Origin: Mycobacterium dioxanotrophicus
GTDB lineage: Bacteria; Actinomycetota; Actinomycetes; Mycobacteriales; Mycobacteriaceae
Direction: 5' to 3'
DNA length: 64,000 nucleotides
Assembly: GCF_002157835.1 (NCBI RefSeq)
Contig: NZ_CP020809.1
Location: 558,001 to 622,000 of the forward strand
The notes under the pieces are model-generated. The model was not told the origin of the DNA. It was given only the letters and a program-made list of their open reading frames with translations, and ran no database searches. A program made the position numbers and the translations under genes. Below are positions 33,376-43,112 of the stretch, one piece after another (the stretch's first letter is position 1; the number at the start of each line of letters is the position of its first letter).

Positions 33376-34038
33376 GTGACGTACCTGTTGACCCATCTCG
33401 ACAAGGCCTGGGCGCTCACCGTGATCCACCTGCGGCTGTCGCTGGTGCCGATCGTCCTCGGCCTGCTGATCGCCGTGCCGTTGGGCGCGCTGGTGCAGCG
33501 GACCACCACGGTACGACGGTTGACAACCGTCGTCGCCAGCATCATCTTCACCATTCCGTCGTTGGCACTGTTCGTGGTGCTGCCCTTGATCATCCCCACC
33601 CGCATCCTCGACGAAGCCAATGTCATTGTGGCGCTGACCCTTTACACCACCGCCCTGTTGGTGCGGGCGGTGCCCGAAGCGCTGGATGCCGTGCCGGCGG
33701 AGGTGCTGGACGCGGCCACCGCGGTCGGCTACCGGCCGTGGGTCAGGGTCGTCAAAGTCGAACTACCCCTGGCGATCCCGGTGCTCATCGCGAGTCTTCG
33801 GGTGGTCGCGGTCACCAACATCTCGATGGTTTCGGTGGGCTCGGTGATCGGGATCGGCGGGCTGGGCACCTGGTTCACCGAGGGATATCAGGCCAACAAG
33901 AGCAGCCAGATCGTGGCCGGGATCATCGCGATCTTCGTGCTGGCCGTCGTCATCGACACCCTGATCATGGTGCTGGGCAAGGCCATCACACCGTGGACGC
34001 GTCAATCCCGCACCCCCCGCGCCAAGGCGGCCGCATGA
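33376..34038 (+). CDS. proW: Osmoprotectant ABC transporter permease
   Basis: This 220-residue protein starts at a GTG four bases after the proV stop and has about five or six membrane segments. The permease EAA-like loop is DAVPAEVLDAATAVGYRPWV followed by RVVKVELPLAIPVL. It pairs with ProZ to form the membrane channel of the transporter. Confidence 0.9.
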   Translation: MTYLLTHLDKAWALTVIHLRLSLVPIVLGLLIAVPLGALVQRTTTVRRLTTVVASIIFTIPSLALFVVLPLIIPTRILDEANVIVALTLYTTALLVRAVPEALDAVPAEVLDAATAVGYRPWVRVVKVELPLAIPVLIASLRVVAVTNISMVSVGSVIGIGGLGTWFTEGYQANKSSQIVAGIIAIFVLAVVIDTLIMVLGKAITPWTRQSRTPRAKAAA

Positions 34039-34838
34039 ACTTCCTGCAACACGCACTGACCTTCATCTTCACCGCGGCAAACTGGAGCGGACCCGCGGGG
34101 CTCACCGCCCGCATCGTCGAACACCTGCAGTACACCGCCATCGCGGTGGTGTTCTCGGTGCTGATCGCGGTTCCGATCGGCCTGCTGATCGGGCACACCG
34201 GCCGCGGCACCTTCCTGGTCGTCACCGGGGTGAACGCGCTGCGCGCCCTGCCCACGCTCGGTGTGCTGCTGCTCGGTGTGCTGCTGTGGGGGCTGGGTCT
34301 GGTTCCGCCGACGGTGGCCCTGATGCTGCTGGGCATACCGCCGCTGCTGGCCGGGGCCTACTCGGGGATCGCCAATGTCGACCCGGCCGTGGTGGATGCC
34401 GCCCGGTCGATGGGGATGACCGAAAGCCGGGTGCTGCTGCGGGTCGAGGTGCCCAACGCGCTGCCGCTGATCCTGGGCGGGCTGCGCACCGCGACGCTTC
34501 AGGTGGTCGCGACGGCTACGGTCGCGGCCTACGCCAGTCTCGGTGGCCTGGGCCGGTATCTCATCGACGGGATCAAGGTGCGGCAGTTCCACATCGCCCT
34601 CGTGGGTGCGCTCATGGTGACGGCGCTGGCGTTGATCCTCGATGCGGCGCTGGCGTTTGCCGTGTGGTTGTCGGTGCCCGGTACCGGTCGGATGCGGCGT
34701 TGGGGCGGCGGCCCGGGGGAGATGCCCCAGCCGTTGCTCGGCGACGAGGTGGCGCTCGAATCGCGACCCACAGCAACGCGCGGGAGTTCGGGACTCGCCC
34801 ACGAAGGCGGCAGTCCGTCGCATACGGTAGACGGGTGA
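34035..34838 (+). CDS. proZ: Osmoprotectant ABC transporter permease
   Basis: This 267-residue permease overlaps proW by ATGA. It has about six hydrophobic segments and the EAA loop VDPAVVDAARSMGMTESRVL followed by RVEVPNALPLIL. The C-terminal ~45 residues are polar and extend beyond the usual permease core, ending in the start of the next gene by another four-base overlap. Confidence 0.9.
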   Translation: MNFLQHALTFIFTAANWSGPAGLTARIVEHLQYTAIAVVFSVLIAVPIGLLIGHTGRGTFLVVTGVNALRALPTLGVLLLGVLLWGLGLVPPTVALMLLGIPPLLAGAYSGIANVDPAVVDAARSMGMTESRVLLRVEVPNALPLILGGLRTATLQVVATATVAAYASLGGLGRYLIDGIKVRQFHIALVGALMVTALALILDAALAFAVWLSVPGTGRMRRWGGGPGEMPQPLLGDEVALESRPTATRGSSGLAHEGGSPSHTVDG

Positions 34839-35443
34839 GTGAAGCCGAACGCACTGACGAGCAGTCCGTCGAGCCGGCATCCGCGTGGCCGGCCGTTCTG
34901 ACGTGGCGAGCGCACGACGTACCGCGCATGGAGTGGGTACGGGTGCAGCTGACGGGCAAACGCATCAAGGCCAACGGGCGAATAGTGGCCGCTGCCACCA
35001 CGTCTCACCCCGCGTTCGCGGCGTCATACGATCTGGTGACCGACGAGACGGGTGCGACGAAACGGCTCTCCCTCACCGTCACCCTCGCGGAACGCGAGCG
35101 CCAGCTCTCCATCGCGCGCGACGAAGAGAACATGTGGCTGGTCCAGGATCACAACCAGACCAAGCGGTCGAGCTACGACGGCGCGCTCGACGTCGATGTG
35201 ATCTTCAGCCCGTTCTTCAATGCGCTGCCGATCCGGCGCACCGGCCTGCACCTGACGAACGAGTCGGTGACGCTGCCGGTGGTCTACGTCCGGCTGCCCG
35301 AGCTCTCGGTGGAGGCGGCGAACATCACCTACACCGGCACACCGACGGGCATCGAACTGCTCTCGCCGGTGTCCGAGACCACCATCACCGTCGACTCGGA
35401 CGGATTCATCCTCGACTACCCAGGACTGGCAGAGCGGATCTGA
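34835..35443 (+). CDS. Putative glycolipid-binding protein (PF06475)
   Basis: This 202-residue protein starts at a GTG overlapping proZ. The fold is the putative glycolipid-binding family (DUF1089): [19 protein letters not shown] near the start, then [36 protein letters not shown] and [12 protein letters not shown]. It is the Rv3755c counterpart. Its place in the pro operon is conserved, but its role is not known. The end overlaps the convergent tyrA gene by 38 bases. Confidence 0.8.
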   Translation: MSEAERTDEQSVEPASAWPAVLTWRAHDVPRMEWVRVQLTGKRIKANGRIVAAATTSHPAFAASYDLVTDETGATKRLSLTVTLAERERQLSIARDEENMWLVQDHNQTKRSSYDGALDVDVIFSPFFNALPIRRTGLHLTNESVTLPVVYVRLPELSVEAANITYTGTPTGIELLSPVSETTITVDSDGFILDYPGLAERI

Positions 35444-36365
35444 TCACGCCGCCGGCGCGGCCCGCGGCGGCCAGCTCGTCGCGCCAGTTCTCCGCGCCGA
35501 CGACGGTGGTGACGATCTCCGGGCGGCTGAAACTGTCGTAGCGCATCCGGGCGGCATGGCCACTCTCGACGAGGTCGGCCAGTGAGCCCGTGGCGGCCAG
35601 GCTGTCGCGGGCCTGCGTGAGCAGCTTGATGCCGTGCTCGAGGGCCGGCATCAGTTGTTCCGCGTTCGCCTCACACATGGCCCGCACCAGGTCCGGGGCC
35701 GTGGCTGCGACCCGGGTGCCGTCCCGGAACGAGCCTGCCGCCAGCGCGAAGGCCAGGGGCACCTCGCCGGCGTTCAGCGCCAGCGCCTCGGCGAACAGAT
35801 GCGGCAGATGCGAGATGGCGGCGGCCGCCGCGTCGTGCTCCTCCGAGCAGGCCGGAACCACCACGGCGTGGCAGTCCAGCGCGAGCTTGGTGACCTGCGC
35901 CCACACCTCGGCGTCGACGTGGCTGTCGACGCTGACCACCCAGGGCGCACCGACGAACAGCGCCGGGTTACCCGCCGCCCATCCGGAGTGCGCGGTGCCT
36001 GCCATGGGATGCCCACCGACGAAGCGGTCCAACAGTCCGAACTTCTGAACCTGTTGCAGCACAGCGCCTTTGACGCTGATCACGTCGGTCAGCGGGCAGT
36101 TCGGTGCACTGTCGCGGACGTGGGCCAGCATGATCGGCAGCGCGGGCATGGGCACCGCGAGCACGATCAGGGCATTGCTCTCGGCGGCGCGGTGCAGGGT
36201 CGCGTCGAGATTCTCGCTGGCGTCGAATCCGTCGAACCGGGCCTCCCGGGCCACGTCGACCGAACGGTTGTAGCCGAACACCTCGCGGCCGGCGGCCGCA
36301 GCCGCCCGCATCAGCGAGCCGCCGATAAGTCCGAGTCCCACCACGCATACGGGTGTGTTTGTCAC
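35406..36365 (-). CDS. tyrA: Prephenate dehydrogenase
   Basis: This 319-residue enzyme has the NAD motif [17 protein letters not shown], the [10 protein letters not shown] segment, and catalytic-region [13 protein letters not shown] with the conserved His. TyrA oxidatively decarboxylates prephenate to 4-hydroxyphenylpyruvate in tyrosine synthesis; Pat (gene at 8669) can act on such keto acids. No ACT regulatory domain is visible. It starts at a GTG at 36365 and diverges from the TadA-associated gene. Confidence 0.9.
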   Translation of the reverse strand: MTNTPVCVVGLGLIGGSLMRAAAAAGREVFGYNRSVDVAREARFDGFDASENLDATLHRAAESNALIVLAVPMPALPIMLAHVRDSAPNCPLTDVISVKGAVLQQVQKFGLLDRFVGGHPMAGTAHSGWAAGNPALFVGAPWVVSVDSHVDAEVWAQVTKLALDCHAVVVPACSEEHDAAAAAISHLPHLFAEALALNAGEVPLAFALAAGSFRDGTRVAATAPDLVRAMCEANAEQLMPALEHGIKLLTQARDSLAATGSLADLVESGHAARMRYDSFSRPEIVTTVVGAENWRDELAAAGRAGGVIRSALPVLGSRG

Positions 36366-36448
36366 CTACCAAGATTGGCACACCCTCATGCAGAGGTGGA
36401 CAGTGATGCCTGGTCAAAATCGCTGGTCGGCGACTACCGTAGGCGCAC

Positions 36449-36955
36449 ATGGGAGCACAGCGCGCGCCGGCGGACCTGCCAGACGGGTTCGGCGTGGCCG
36501 TCGTCCGTGAGGAGGGCAAATGGAGGTGTGCGCCGATGCGTTCGGCCTCACTGAACAGTTTGTCCGCCGCAGAGACCGAGTTGCGGGAACTGCGCAGCTC
36601 GGGGTGTGTTTTCGGGCTGCTGGACATCGACGACGAGTTCTTCGTCATCGTGCGTCCGGCGCCCGCGGGAACCCGGCTGCTGCTCTCGGATGCCACTGCG
36701 GCGCTGGACTACGACATCGCCGCTGAAGTGCTCGAGACGCTCGACGCCGACATCGACCCCGATGATCTCGACGACGCCGACCCCTTCGAAGAGGGCGACC
36801 TGGGCCTGCTCTCGGATGTCGGGCTGCCCGAGGCGGTGCTGGGCGTCATCCTCGACGAGACCGATCTGTACGCCGACGAGCAACTCGGCCGCATCGCCAG
36901 GGAGATGGGCTTCGCCGACGAGCTGTCGGCGGTGCTCGACCGACTCAATCGGTGA
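36449..36955 (+). CDS. tRNA adenosine deaminase-associated protein (TIGR03941)
   Basis: This 168-residue acidic protein has LADIDDEFFVIVRP-like and ADIDPDDLDDADPFEEGDLG segments typical of the actinobacterial family always encoded next to tadA. Its function is unknown; a complex with TadA is plausible. Its stop overlaps the tadA GTG by four bases, indicating coupled translation. Confidence 0.88.
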   Translation: MGAQRAPADLPDGFGVAVVREEGKWRCAPMRSASLNSLSAAETELRELRSSGCVFGLLDIDDEFFVIVRPAPAGTRLLLSDATAALDYDIAAEVLETLDADIDPDDLDDADPFEEGDLGLLSDVGLPEAVLGVILDETDLYADEQLGRIAREMGFADELSAVLDRLNR

Positions 36956-37407
36956 CTTCGTCTGACGAACGCCTGATCCGTGCCGCGCTGGACGCCGCCG
37001 GGATGGCCGGTCCCCGCGACGTGCCGATCGGCGCGGTCGTCGTCGCGGCCGACGGCACCGAGCTGGCCCGCGCCGCGAACGTCCGCGAGGCCACCGGCGA
37101 CCCGACGGGCCACGCCGAGATCGTCGCGATGCGGGCCGCCGCGCAGGTGCTCGGTGACGGCTGGCGGCTCGAAGGAGCCACCCTGGCCGTGACCGTCGAG
37201 CCCTGCACGATGTGCGCGGGAGCCCTGGTTCTGGCCCGGGTCGCGCGGGTGGTGTTCGGCGCGTGGGAACCCAAGACCGGGGCGGTGGGCTCGCTGTGGG
37301 ACGTGGTGCGCGACCGGCGGCTCAACCACCGCCCCGAGGTGGTCGGCGGGGTGTTGGCCGACGAGTGCGCGGCGCTGCTGGAGGGTTTCTTCTCGGCTCA
37401 GCGGTAA
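36952..37407 (+). CDS. tadA: tRNA-specific adenosine deaminase
   Basis: This 151-residue zinc deaminase has the HAEIVAMRAA motif (zinc His and catalytic Glu) and EPCTMCAGALV (two zinc Cys). TadA converts A34 of tRNA-Arg(ACG) to inosine; that tRNA is encoded at 9980 in this window. It starts at a GTG overlapping its partner gene and lies just before a tRNA-Ser, as in M. tuberculosis. Confidence 0.92.
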   Translation: MTSSDERLIRAALDAAGMAGPRDVPIGAVVVAADGTELARAANVREATGDPTGHAEIVAMRAAAQVLGDGWRLEGATLAVTVEPCTMCAGALVLARVARVVFGAWEPKTGAVGSLWDVVRDRRLNHRPEVVGGVLADECAALLEGFFSAQR

Positions 37408-37517
37408 ACGCTTGCCGAGCGTGAACAGGATCGCGAATTTCCGGCCGATCTTCGCCATCTTCTTCACGCTCGCGAGCGGATTAGGGCCATCGGCCGGCGT
37501 TCGGTAAGCTGCCACAC

Positions 37518-37608
37518 GGTGGCGTGTCCGAGCGGCCTAAGGAGCACGCCTCGAAAGCGTGTGACGGGTAACCCCCGTCCGAGGGTTCAAATCCCTCCGC
37601 CACCGCCA
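37518..37608 (+). tRNA. tRNA-Ser (anticodon CGA)
   Basis: Acceptor arms GGTGGCG and CGCCACC pair, with discriminator G and encoded CCA at 37606-37608. The anticodon stem CACGC/GCGTG holds CTCGAAA, anticodon CGA. The long variable arm and GGGTTCAAATCCC T-arm are clear. TAAGCT at 37505-37510 is a likely -10. In M. tuberculosis the matching tRNA is next to an integrase gene; none is present here. Confidence 0.97.
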
Positions 37609-37610
37609 TG

Positions 37611-37646
37611 AACCCCGCGCCTGCCGATGCAGGTGGCGGGGTTTTT
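37611..37646 (+). terminator. Rho-independent terminator of tRNA-Ser
   Basis: Arms AACCCCGC-GCCTGC and GCAGGT-GGCGGGGTT enclose CGAT, and the sequence runs into GTTTTTG. Confidence 0.88.
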
Positions 37647-37726
37647 GTCTGAAGCCGGCAAGTAGGCCGATACTATTGCGCTCCAACGCCATTCACGCGG
37701 TCCTGCGCGGGGATATGGTGCGCGGC

Positions 37727-39082
37727 ATGGCCGAACAGACTGATGTCGTCATCGTCGGGGCCGGTGCCGCCGGACTGACCGCAGCCAAGACCCTCGTGGA
37801 CGCCGGACACGACGTCGTGGTGTTGGAAGCGCGCGATCGGGTCGGTGGCCGGCTGCTGACCGAGCAGCGCGACGGCCGCTACGTCGAGATGGGCGGGCAG
37901 TGGCTGGCGCCCTACCAGGACGCGGCGCTCGCGATGGCGAAAGAGCTGGGCATCGAGGAGTTCGTCCGGCCCAGGGGCGGCGCCGACGTGTATGTCGGCA
38001 CCGATGGGCGACGGAAGACGCACGCCCACGAGCAGTTACCGCTGGACGTCGAAGGTGTCGCCGCGGTGGATCGACTCTTCGAAGCCCTCGATCGGATCAC
38101 CAAAGAGGTGGACCCGGATGATCCGTGGAAGCATCCGCAGGCCGCCGAGCTGGACGGCACCACGTTCGACGCGTGGCTGTGGGCGCAGAGCGGCCACCCG
38201 GAGGCGGTCGCCGCGGTGGGCAAGATCGTCGCCGCGTTCATGACCAAGGACACCGTGCAGTTCTCGGTGCTGGCGGCGGCGTGGCTGGCGGCTACCAGCG
38301 GCGGCGTTGGCCACCTCGCCGACGCCGACGAGGTGCTCAACAGCCGCCTGGTCGGCGGGCTGAGCCAGATTCCGCTGCGGCTCGCAGAACGGTTGGGCGA
38401 CCGCGTGCGGCTCGACAGCGCGGTGCGCGCCGTGCGCTGGTCGGACGACGCGGTGGCGGTGGAAACGGAAGACGGCACCGTCGCGGCCCGCGCCGCGATC
38501 CTGGCGGTACCGCCGAACCTGTTGTCGGGCATACGGTTTGACCCGGCGTTGCCGTCCTGGCGGATGACCATGGACGAGAACTTCACCCAGGGCCTGGTGA
38601 TCAAGGTGCAGGCGTTCTACCCGCGGCCGTTCTGGCGCGACGAGGGCTTGTCCGGCACCGGGTTCGGCCCTGAGCTCACCGTGCACGAGGTGTACGACAA
38701 CACGCTGCCCGACGGCCGCGAAGGCGTGCTCATCGGCTTCATCGTCGCCTCGGCCGCCGACCGGGTCGCCCGCCTCGACGCCGAGGGCAGGCGGGCTGCC
38801 GTCCTGGAATCCTTCGCGGCCTACTTCGGCCCGCAGGCCCTCGACCCCATCGATTTCGCGGAAAGCAGCTGGCACGCCGACCCGTGGACCCGCGGCGCGT
38901 ATTCGCCCACCTTCGGCCCCGGCGGGCTGGTGCGGTTCGGGCCGGACATGCGCCGGCCGATCGGCCCGCTGAGCTTCGCCAGCTCGGACATCGCCGGCAT
39001 CGGGCTCATGCATGTCGACGGCGCCATCCGCTCCGGTCGGCGCGCCGCCGACGAGGTGCTCGCGCGGCTCGCGAAGGCATGA
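37727..39082 (+). CDS. Flavin monoamine oxidase family protein
   Basis: This 451-residue flavoprotein has VVIVGAGAAGLTAAKTLVDA (FAD), LEARDRVGGRLLTEQRDGRY (GG-doublet region), and a C-terminal GAYSPTFGPG and GLMHVDGAIRSGRRAADEVL motif typical of MAO/putrescine oxidases. It would oxidise a primary or secondary amine to an aldehyde, ammonia and H2O2. The ATG at 37727 is chosen because FAD-binding begins just after it. It is followed three bases later by an amino-acid dehydrogenase gene, so they form an operon. The amine is not identified. Confidence 0.87.
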   Translation: MAEQTDVVIVGAGAAGLTAAKTLVDAGHDVVVLEARDRVGGRLLTEQRDGRYVEMGGQWLAPYQDAALAMAKELGIEEFVRPRGGADVYVGTDGRRKTHAHEQLPLDVEGVAAVDRLFEALDRITKEVDPDDPWKHPQAAELDGTTFDAWLWAQSGHPEAVAAVGKIVAAFMTKDTVQFSVLAAAWLAATSGGVGHLADADEVLNSRLVGGLSQIPLRLAERLGDRVRLDSAVRAVRWSDDAVAVETEDGTVAARAAILAVPPNLLSGIRFDPALPSWRMTMDENFTQGLVIKVQAFYPRPFWRDEGLSGTGFGPELTVHEVYDNTLPDGREGVLIGFIVASAADRVARLDAEGRRAAVLESFAAYFGPQALDPIDFAESSWHADPWTRGAYSPTFGPGGLVRFGPDMRRPIGPLSFASSDIAGIGLMHVDGAIRSGRRAADEVLARLAKA

Positions 39083-39085
39083 GCG

Positions 39086-40252
39086 ATGGCTGACTCCTTC
39101 TTCGAGGTCACCTGGACCGATCCGGTCACACAGGCCAAGGGCTACCTGGTGATCGACCGGCTGGTCCGCGGCATCAGCAGCGGCGGCCTGCGGATGCGGG
39201 CCGGCTGCACGCTCTCCGAGGTCCGCGGCCTGGCGCAGGGCATGACCCTCAAAGAGGCCATGCACTACGAGGACGGCGCCCGCTACGTCCCGCTGGGCGG
39301 GGCCAAGGGCGGCATCGATTTCGACCCGTACAGCCCGGACGCCGAGCAGGTGCTGTTCCGGTATCTGGCCGCGATGAAGCCGCTGATCGCGCAGCGCTGG
39401 ACCATGGGCGAGGATTTCGGGGTCCGCCAGGACGCGGTGGACCGCGGTATCGCGGCGATCGGGCTGACCAGCTCGATCGAGGCCGCCTACCAGGTGATCG
39501 ACGACAAGGCGGCCGCCGACGCCCGGATGAAGACCGCGTTCGGCAGTGTGGTCGACGGGGTCAAGCTCGACGAGCTGGTGGGCGGCTACGGCGTCGCGCA
39601 GGCGGCGTTGGCGGCGATGGCGCGCCTGGGTCTGCTGCCAGCCGAAACCCGGGCTGTCGTACAGGGTTTCGGCTCGATGGGCGGAGCGACGGCCCGCTAC
39701 CTGGCGCAGGCGGGGGTGCGGATTGTCGGCATCGTCGACGTACACGGTGTGGTGGCCAATCCGGCGGGCCTGGACGTCGAGCGCCTGCTGCTCACCCGCG
39801 ACGCCACCGGCGGCATGGACCGCAGCCAGCTGCGTGACGGTGACATCCAGCTACCGGCCGAGCACTGGTTGAGCGTGTCCGCCCACGTGCTCGTGCCCGC
39901 CGCGATGTCCTATTGCATCGACGATTCCAACCAGGCCGAAGTGCAGGCGAAGCTCATCGTCGAGGCGGCCAACATGCCGGTGCTGCCCGACGCCGAAGCC
40001 AGCTTGGCGGCTCGCGGTGTCACCGTGTCGCCGGACTTCGTCGCCAATTCGGCCACCAACGCGTGGTGGTGGTGGGTGTTCTTCGGCGACATCGACGGCA
40101 GCGCCGAGCAGTCGTTCGCGAAGATCGCCGACCGGATGAAGACGTTGAGCGACAACATGTTCGACTATGCCGAGGCCAACGGTGTGACACCGCGCGAAGC
40201 CGCGCTCGCGGTGGCGGCGCAGCGGCTTGCCTTGATCGACGAGCGGTTCTGA
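39086..40252 (+). CDS. Glu/Leu/Phe/Val dehydrogenase
   Basis: This 388-residue enzyme has the substrate-domain GGLRMRAGCTLSEVRGLAQG and PLGGAKGGIDFDP (catalytic Lys), MGEDFGVRQDAV, and NAD-domain VQGFGSMGGATARYLAQAG and VEAANMPVLPDA. Size and motifs fit the leucine/phenylalanine/valine or small glutamate dehydrogenase group; I cannot fix the substrate. It could recycle ammonia or amino acid produced by the amine oxidase just upstream. Confidence 0.87.
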   Translation: MADSFFEVTWTDPVTQAKGYLVIDRLVRGISSGGLRMRAGCTLSEVRGLAQGMTLKEAMHYEDGARYVPLGGAKGGIDFDPYSPDAEQVLFRYLAAMKPLIAQRWTMGEDFGVRQDAVDRGIAAIGLTSSIEAAYQVIDDKAAADARMKTAFGSVVDGVKLDELVGGYGVAQAALAAMARLGLLPAETRAVVQGFGSMGGATARYLAQAGVRIVGIVDVHGVVANPAGLDVERLLLTRDATGGMDRSQLRDGDIQLPAEHWLSVSAHVLVPAAMSYCIDDSNQAEVQAKLIVEAANMPVLPDAEASLAARGVTVSPDFVANSATNAWWWWVFFGDIDGSAEQSFAKIADRMKTLSDNMFDYAEANGVTPREAALAVAAQRLALIDERF

Positions 40253-40267
40253 GATCCTGTAGCGCGG

Positions 40268-41647
40268 TCAGGCGCTCAGTGCGTTCCAGGCGGCCCGGGC
40301 AAGCCAGAGCTCCGAGAGGTCGGACACCCGGCGCACGCTGCGCCCGGTGAGCGCTTCGACCCGCCGCAGGCGGTAGGCGAGCGTCTGTCGGTGGATGCCG
40401 AGATCATCGGCCGTGGCCTGCCAGTTCAGATCGTGCTCGAGCAGGGCGAACAGCGACGACCGCAGGCTCTCCTGATCGTCCTCGGCGAGCGGGCCGAGCA
40501 CGTCGGCGACCACCCGCATGCTCTCCGACCGCGACCGCGTCAGCAGCGCGACGCGCGCGCCGCGGAACGTGCTCCACGGCTCCTGCGCGCTGACCGCGTC
40601 GGACAACGCGGTGAGCGCCTCGTCGATCGCACCGGGCAGATCGGCGAACGTCGTCTGCTCGGTCGACGAGCCGCCCGGGTGTCCCAGCTCCTGCAGCGTC
40701 GTGCGCAGCCGGTCGAGGTCCGCGCCGCTGGCGATCGCGATGGTCGCGCCCTTCCAGCGCGTCAGCAGCGGACGCGCGCCGGCCAGGGCGACCGCGAGCG
40801 TCAGGCGTTCGTACCCGGCCTCGGGGGCGGCGACGACGCGGAACACGCCATCGGATGCGAGCCAGGCGCCGCCGTCGATGTCGTGCTTGCCGATGCCGCC
40901 GCTGAGCGCGAGCCGCAGCTGCGCCTCGCCGGCGGCGACCTGCGCGAGCGCCTGCTGCAGCAGCGCGTTGGCGTCGACCGTGAGGATCTGCTTGAGGTGG
41001 ATGAGGGTCAGCGCGTCGAGAGTGCTGCCGGCCCCGACCACGAGGCGGGTGGGCCGCACGGTGCCGAGCGCGTGCGACCGCAGCCCGTCCTGCACCAGGG
41101 TCCCGTCGCCGATGACGGTCGCCCCGGTCTCGGAGTCGACGACGGCGACGTTTGCGTCGCACAGGTCGGTGACCCATCGGCCCGACCGCTTGGCGTCTGG
41201 ATCTTGTTGTGCCGCAGCCTGATAGAGCCGCGAGAGGACGAGCACGCTCTTGGACTGCTCGCTCGCGTTCGCGGCCGCGACCGTGCGGGCGATGACAGCG
41301 AACGGCGTGGTGGGGCCCGTCGAGAGGATGGGGAAGCCGCAGGCGTCGGCCTCGTCGCGCATCGCCTGCGTGAGCGGGGGCGTGATGCCGTCCTCGCCGA
41401 CGGTCATGCCGACGATCCCGGCCGCCGACGCGCGCTGGACGAACCGGCGCTGCCCCGCAGCATCCTCGGGCAGGCTCAGACCCACGGTCATGAGCAGCTC
41501 GCCCGGCCCGAGCCAGGCCCACGGATCGGCCATTTCGCTGGTCTGCGCCCAGCGCACCGGCTGGTCGAGGCCCGACGCGCCCGCGATGACGCTCGTATCG
41601 AGGATCGGGTCGGCGATCAGCGCGGCGAGGGTGAGAGTCGCGGCCAT
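40268..41647 (-). CDS. PucR-family transcriptional regulator
   Basis: This 459-residue protein has an N-terminal PucR domain (LTLAALIADPILDTSVIAG, PGELLMTVGLSLP), a middle GGDEF-like segment, and a C-terminal HTH (LLEHDLNWQATADDLGIHRQ, TLAYRLRRVEALTGR). PucR proteins activate purine, amino-acid or amine catabolism genes. It diverges from a second amine oxidase gene, with a palindrome between them. Codons here favour CTC and GTC/ATC more than the flanking genes, hinting at acquisition with its neighbour. Confidence 0.88.
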   Translation of the reverse strand: MAATLTLAALIADPILDTSVIAGASGLDQPVRWAQTSEMADPWAWLGPGELLMTVGLSLPEDAAGQRRFVQRASAAGIVGMTVGEDGITPPLTQAMRDEADACGFPILSTGPTTPFAVIARTVAAANASEQSKSVLVLSRLYQAAAQQDPDAKRSGRWVTDLCDANVAVVDSETGATVIGDGTLVQDGLRSHALGTVRPTRLVVGAGSTLDALTLIHLKQILTVDANALLQQALAQVAAGEAQLRLALSGGIGKHDIDGGAWLASDGVFRVVAAPEAGYERLTLAVALAGARPLLTRWKGATIAIASGADLDRLRTTLQELGHPGGSSTEQTTFADLPGAIDEALTALSDAVSAQEPWSTFRGARVALLTRSRSESMRVVADVLGPLAEDDQESLRSSLFALLEHDLNWQATADDLGIHRQTLAYRLRRVEALTGRSVRRVSDLSELWLARAAWNALSA

Positions 41648-41687
41648 GTCGCCATTCTGGTACGTCGGAGCCTTATCCGCACTGATG

Positions 41688-41702
41688 ATTCAACCCTTGA
41701 AT
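41688..41702. promoter_or_regulatory. Possible PucR operator
   Basis: ATTCAACCCTTGAAT is a perfect 6-3-6 inverted repeat in the divergent region, 41 bases from the PucR start and about 97 bases before the amine oxidase ATG. It lies in the only A/T-rich part of the spacer. Confidence 0.5.
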
Positions 41703-41798
41703 TTATCAATGCGGACAGTATTCCTGGGCGTGCCCCGCGGTTACCGTCACAGGACGCGCCGGCGCAGCGGCCGAGCAACCAAGCAGAGAGGATTCGCC

Positions 41799-43103
41799 AT
41801 GGGGAACGGAACGGATGCCGTGGATGTCATCGTCGTCGGAGCGGGCCTTGCGGGCCTCACGGCGGCTCGCGAGCTGGGACGCGCGGGCCTGACCGTCACG
41901 GTGCTCGAAGCCCGGGACCGGATCGGCGGCCGGCTCTACACCGACGACCGTCTCGGCGTGAAGCTCGAGCTGGGCGGCAACTGGATGCACTGGGTGCAGC
42001 CGCACGTGTGGTCGGAGGTCAACCGGTACGGGTTGCGCGCCGACCGTGGCCCCCGCTCCGAGGAGACGTACTGGTTCGCCAACGGCGAGGTGCAGCGCGG
42101 CGACCTCGCCGGTTTCATGAAGCTCATCGACCCCGGCATGCGGGCGCTGGTGGGGGAGAGCGGCAAGATCATCCCCCGGCCCGACCAGGTCGCGACGAGT
42201 GAGGCTTTCCGGGAAGCCGATACTCGCACGCTCGACGAAGCGCTCGACGCCCTGAACCTTCCCGATGCCGAGCGGCAGGCCAACGAGGCCGCGTGGGTCG
42301 GGCACTGCAACGGGCCGCTGGACCAGGTCGGCTTCGGCGCCGCGATCCGCTGGACCGCGGCCACGTCGGGGGCGTGGGAGGTCATGCACGAGGCGACCGC
42401 CATCTACCGCCTCGCCGACGGCAACGATCAGCTGGCCAAGGCCATCGCGGGGGACATCGCCGGCGACATCCGGCTGAGCACGCCCGTCACCCGCATCGAG
42501 CACGACGAGTCGGGCGCGACCGTGCACACGGCGTCCGGCGAGACGCTGCGCGCACGCCGTGTCGTGGTCACGCTGCCGCTCAACATCCTGCACAAGCTCG
42601 ACATCGAGCCGCCGCTGTCGCCCGTCAAGCGGGCGATCAGCGAGCAGGGCACGGCCTCGCAGGGCGTCAAGCTGTGGATCCGGGTGAAGGGCCCGATCAA
42701 GCCGTTCTTCGCCTACTCGACCAAGGACCACCCGCTGTCGGTGGTGCGCACCGAGTTCGTGCGTGAGGAGGACGCCGTGCTCGTCGCGTTCGGCGCCGAC
42801 GGGACACGCATCGATGTCACGAGCATCGAGGCCGTGCAACAGGCCCTCGGCGCATGGCGCGACGACCTCGAGGTGCTTGAGATCGCGGCGCACGACTGGA
42901 ACAACGACGAGTACGCGGGTGAGACGTGGCTCATCCAGCGTCCCGGCCAATACGCCGAGGGGCAGGCCGAACTGCAGCGCCCCGAAGGCGCCGTGCACCT
43001 CGCGAGCAGCGATATCGCGAACCTGTGGGCGGGCTTCTTCGACGGGGCCATCGAGTCGGGCACCCGGGCCGCGCGTGAGGTCGCCGAGGCCTTGCGCGCG
43101 TAG
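41799..43103 (+). CDS. Flavin monoamine oxidase family protein (second)
   Basis: This 434-residue protein has VDVIVVGAGLAGLTAARELG, LEARDRIGGRLYTDDRLG, GGNWMHWVQPHVW near the substrate channel, and the C-terminal SSDIANLWAGFFDGAIESGT. It is only moderately like the enzyme at 37727. Control by the divergent PucR gene points to induced amine catabolism. The ATG at 41799 follows an AGAGAGG ribosome site. A 19-bp inverted repeat follows the stop codon. Codon preference resembles the PucR gene and differs from the flanks. Confidence 0.87.
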   Translation: MGNGTDAVDVIVVGAGLAGLTAARELGRAGLTVTVLEARDRIGGRLYTDDRLGVKLELGGNWMHWVQPHVWSEVNRYGLRADRGPRSEETYWFANGEVQRGDLAGFMKLIDPGMRALVGESGKIIPRPDQVATSEAFREADTRTLDEALDALNLPDAERQANEAAWVGHCNGPLDQVGFGAAIRWTAATSGAWEVMHEATAIYRLADGNDQLAKAIAGDIAGDIRLSTPVTRIEHDESGATVHTASGETLRARRVVVTLPLNILHKLDIEPPLSPVKRAISEQGTASQGVKLWIRVKGPIKPFFAYSTKDHPLSVVRTEFVREEDAVLVAFGADGTRIDVTSIEAVQQALGAWRDDLEVLEIAAHDWNNDEYAGETWLIQRPGQYAEGQAELQRPEGAVHLASSDIANLWAGFFDGAIESGTRAAREVAEALRA

Positions 43104-43112
43104 CACGAGCCG

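Noticed and set aside
36709..37515. Minus-strand frame beginning MAAYRTPADGPNPLASVKKM before tRNA-Ser
   Set aside because: The first ~40 residues look protein-like, but the rest is antisense to tadA and its partner. No homologue is known to me, so it was not called.
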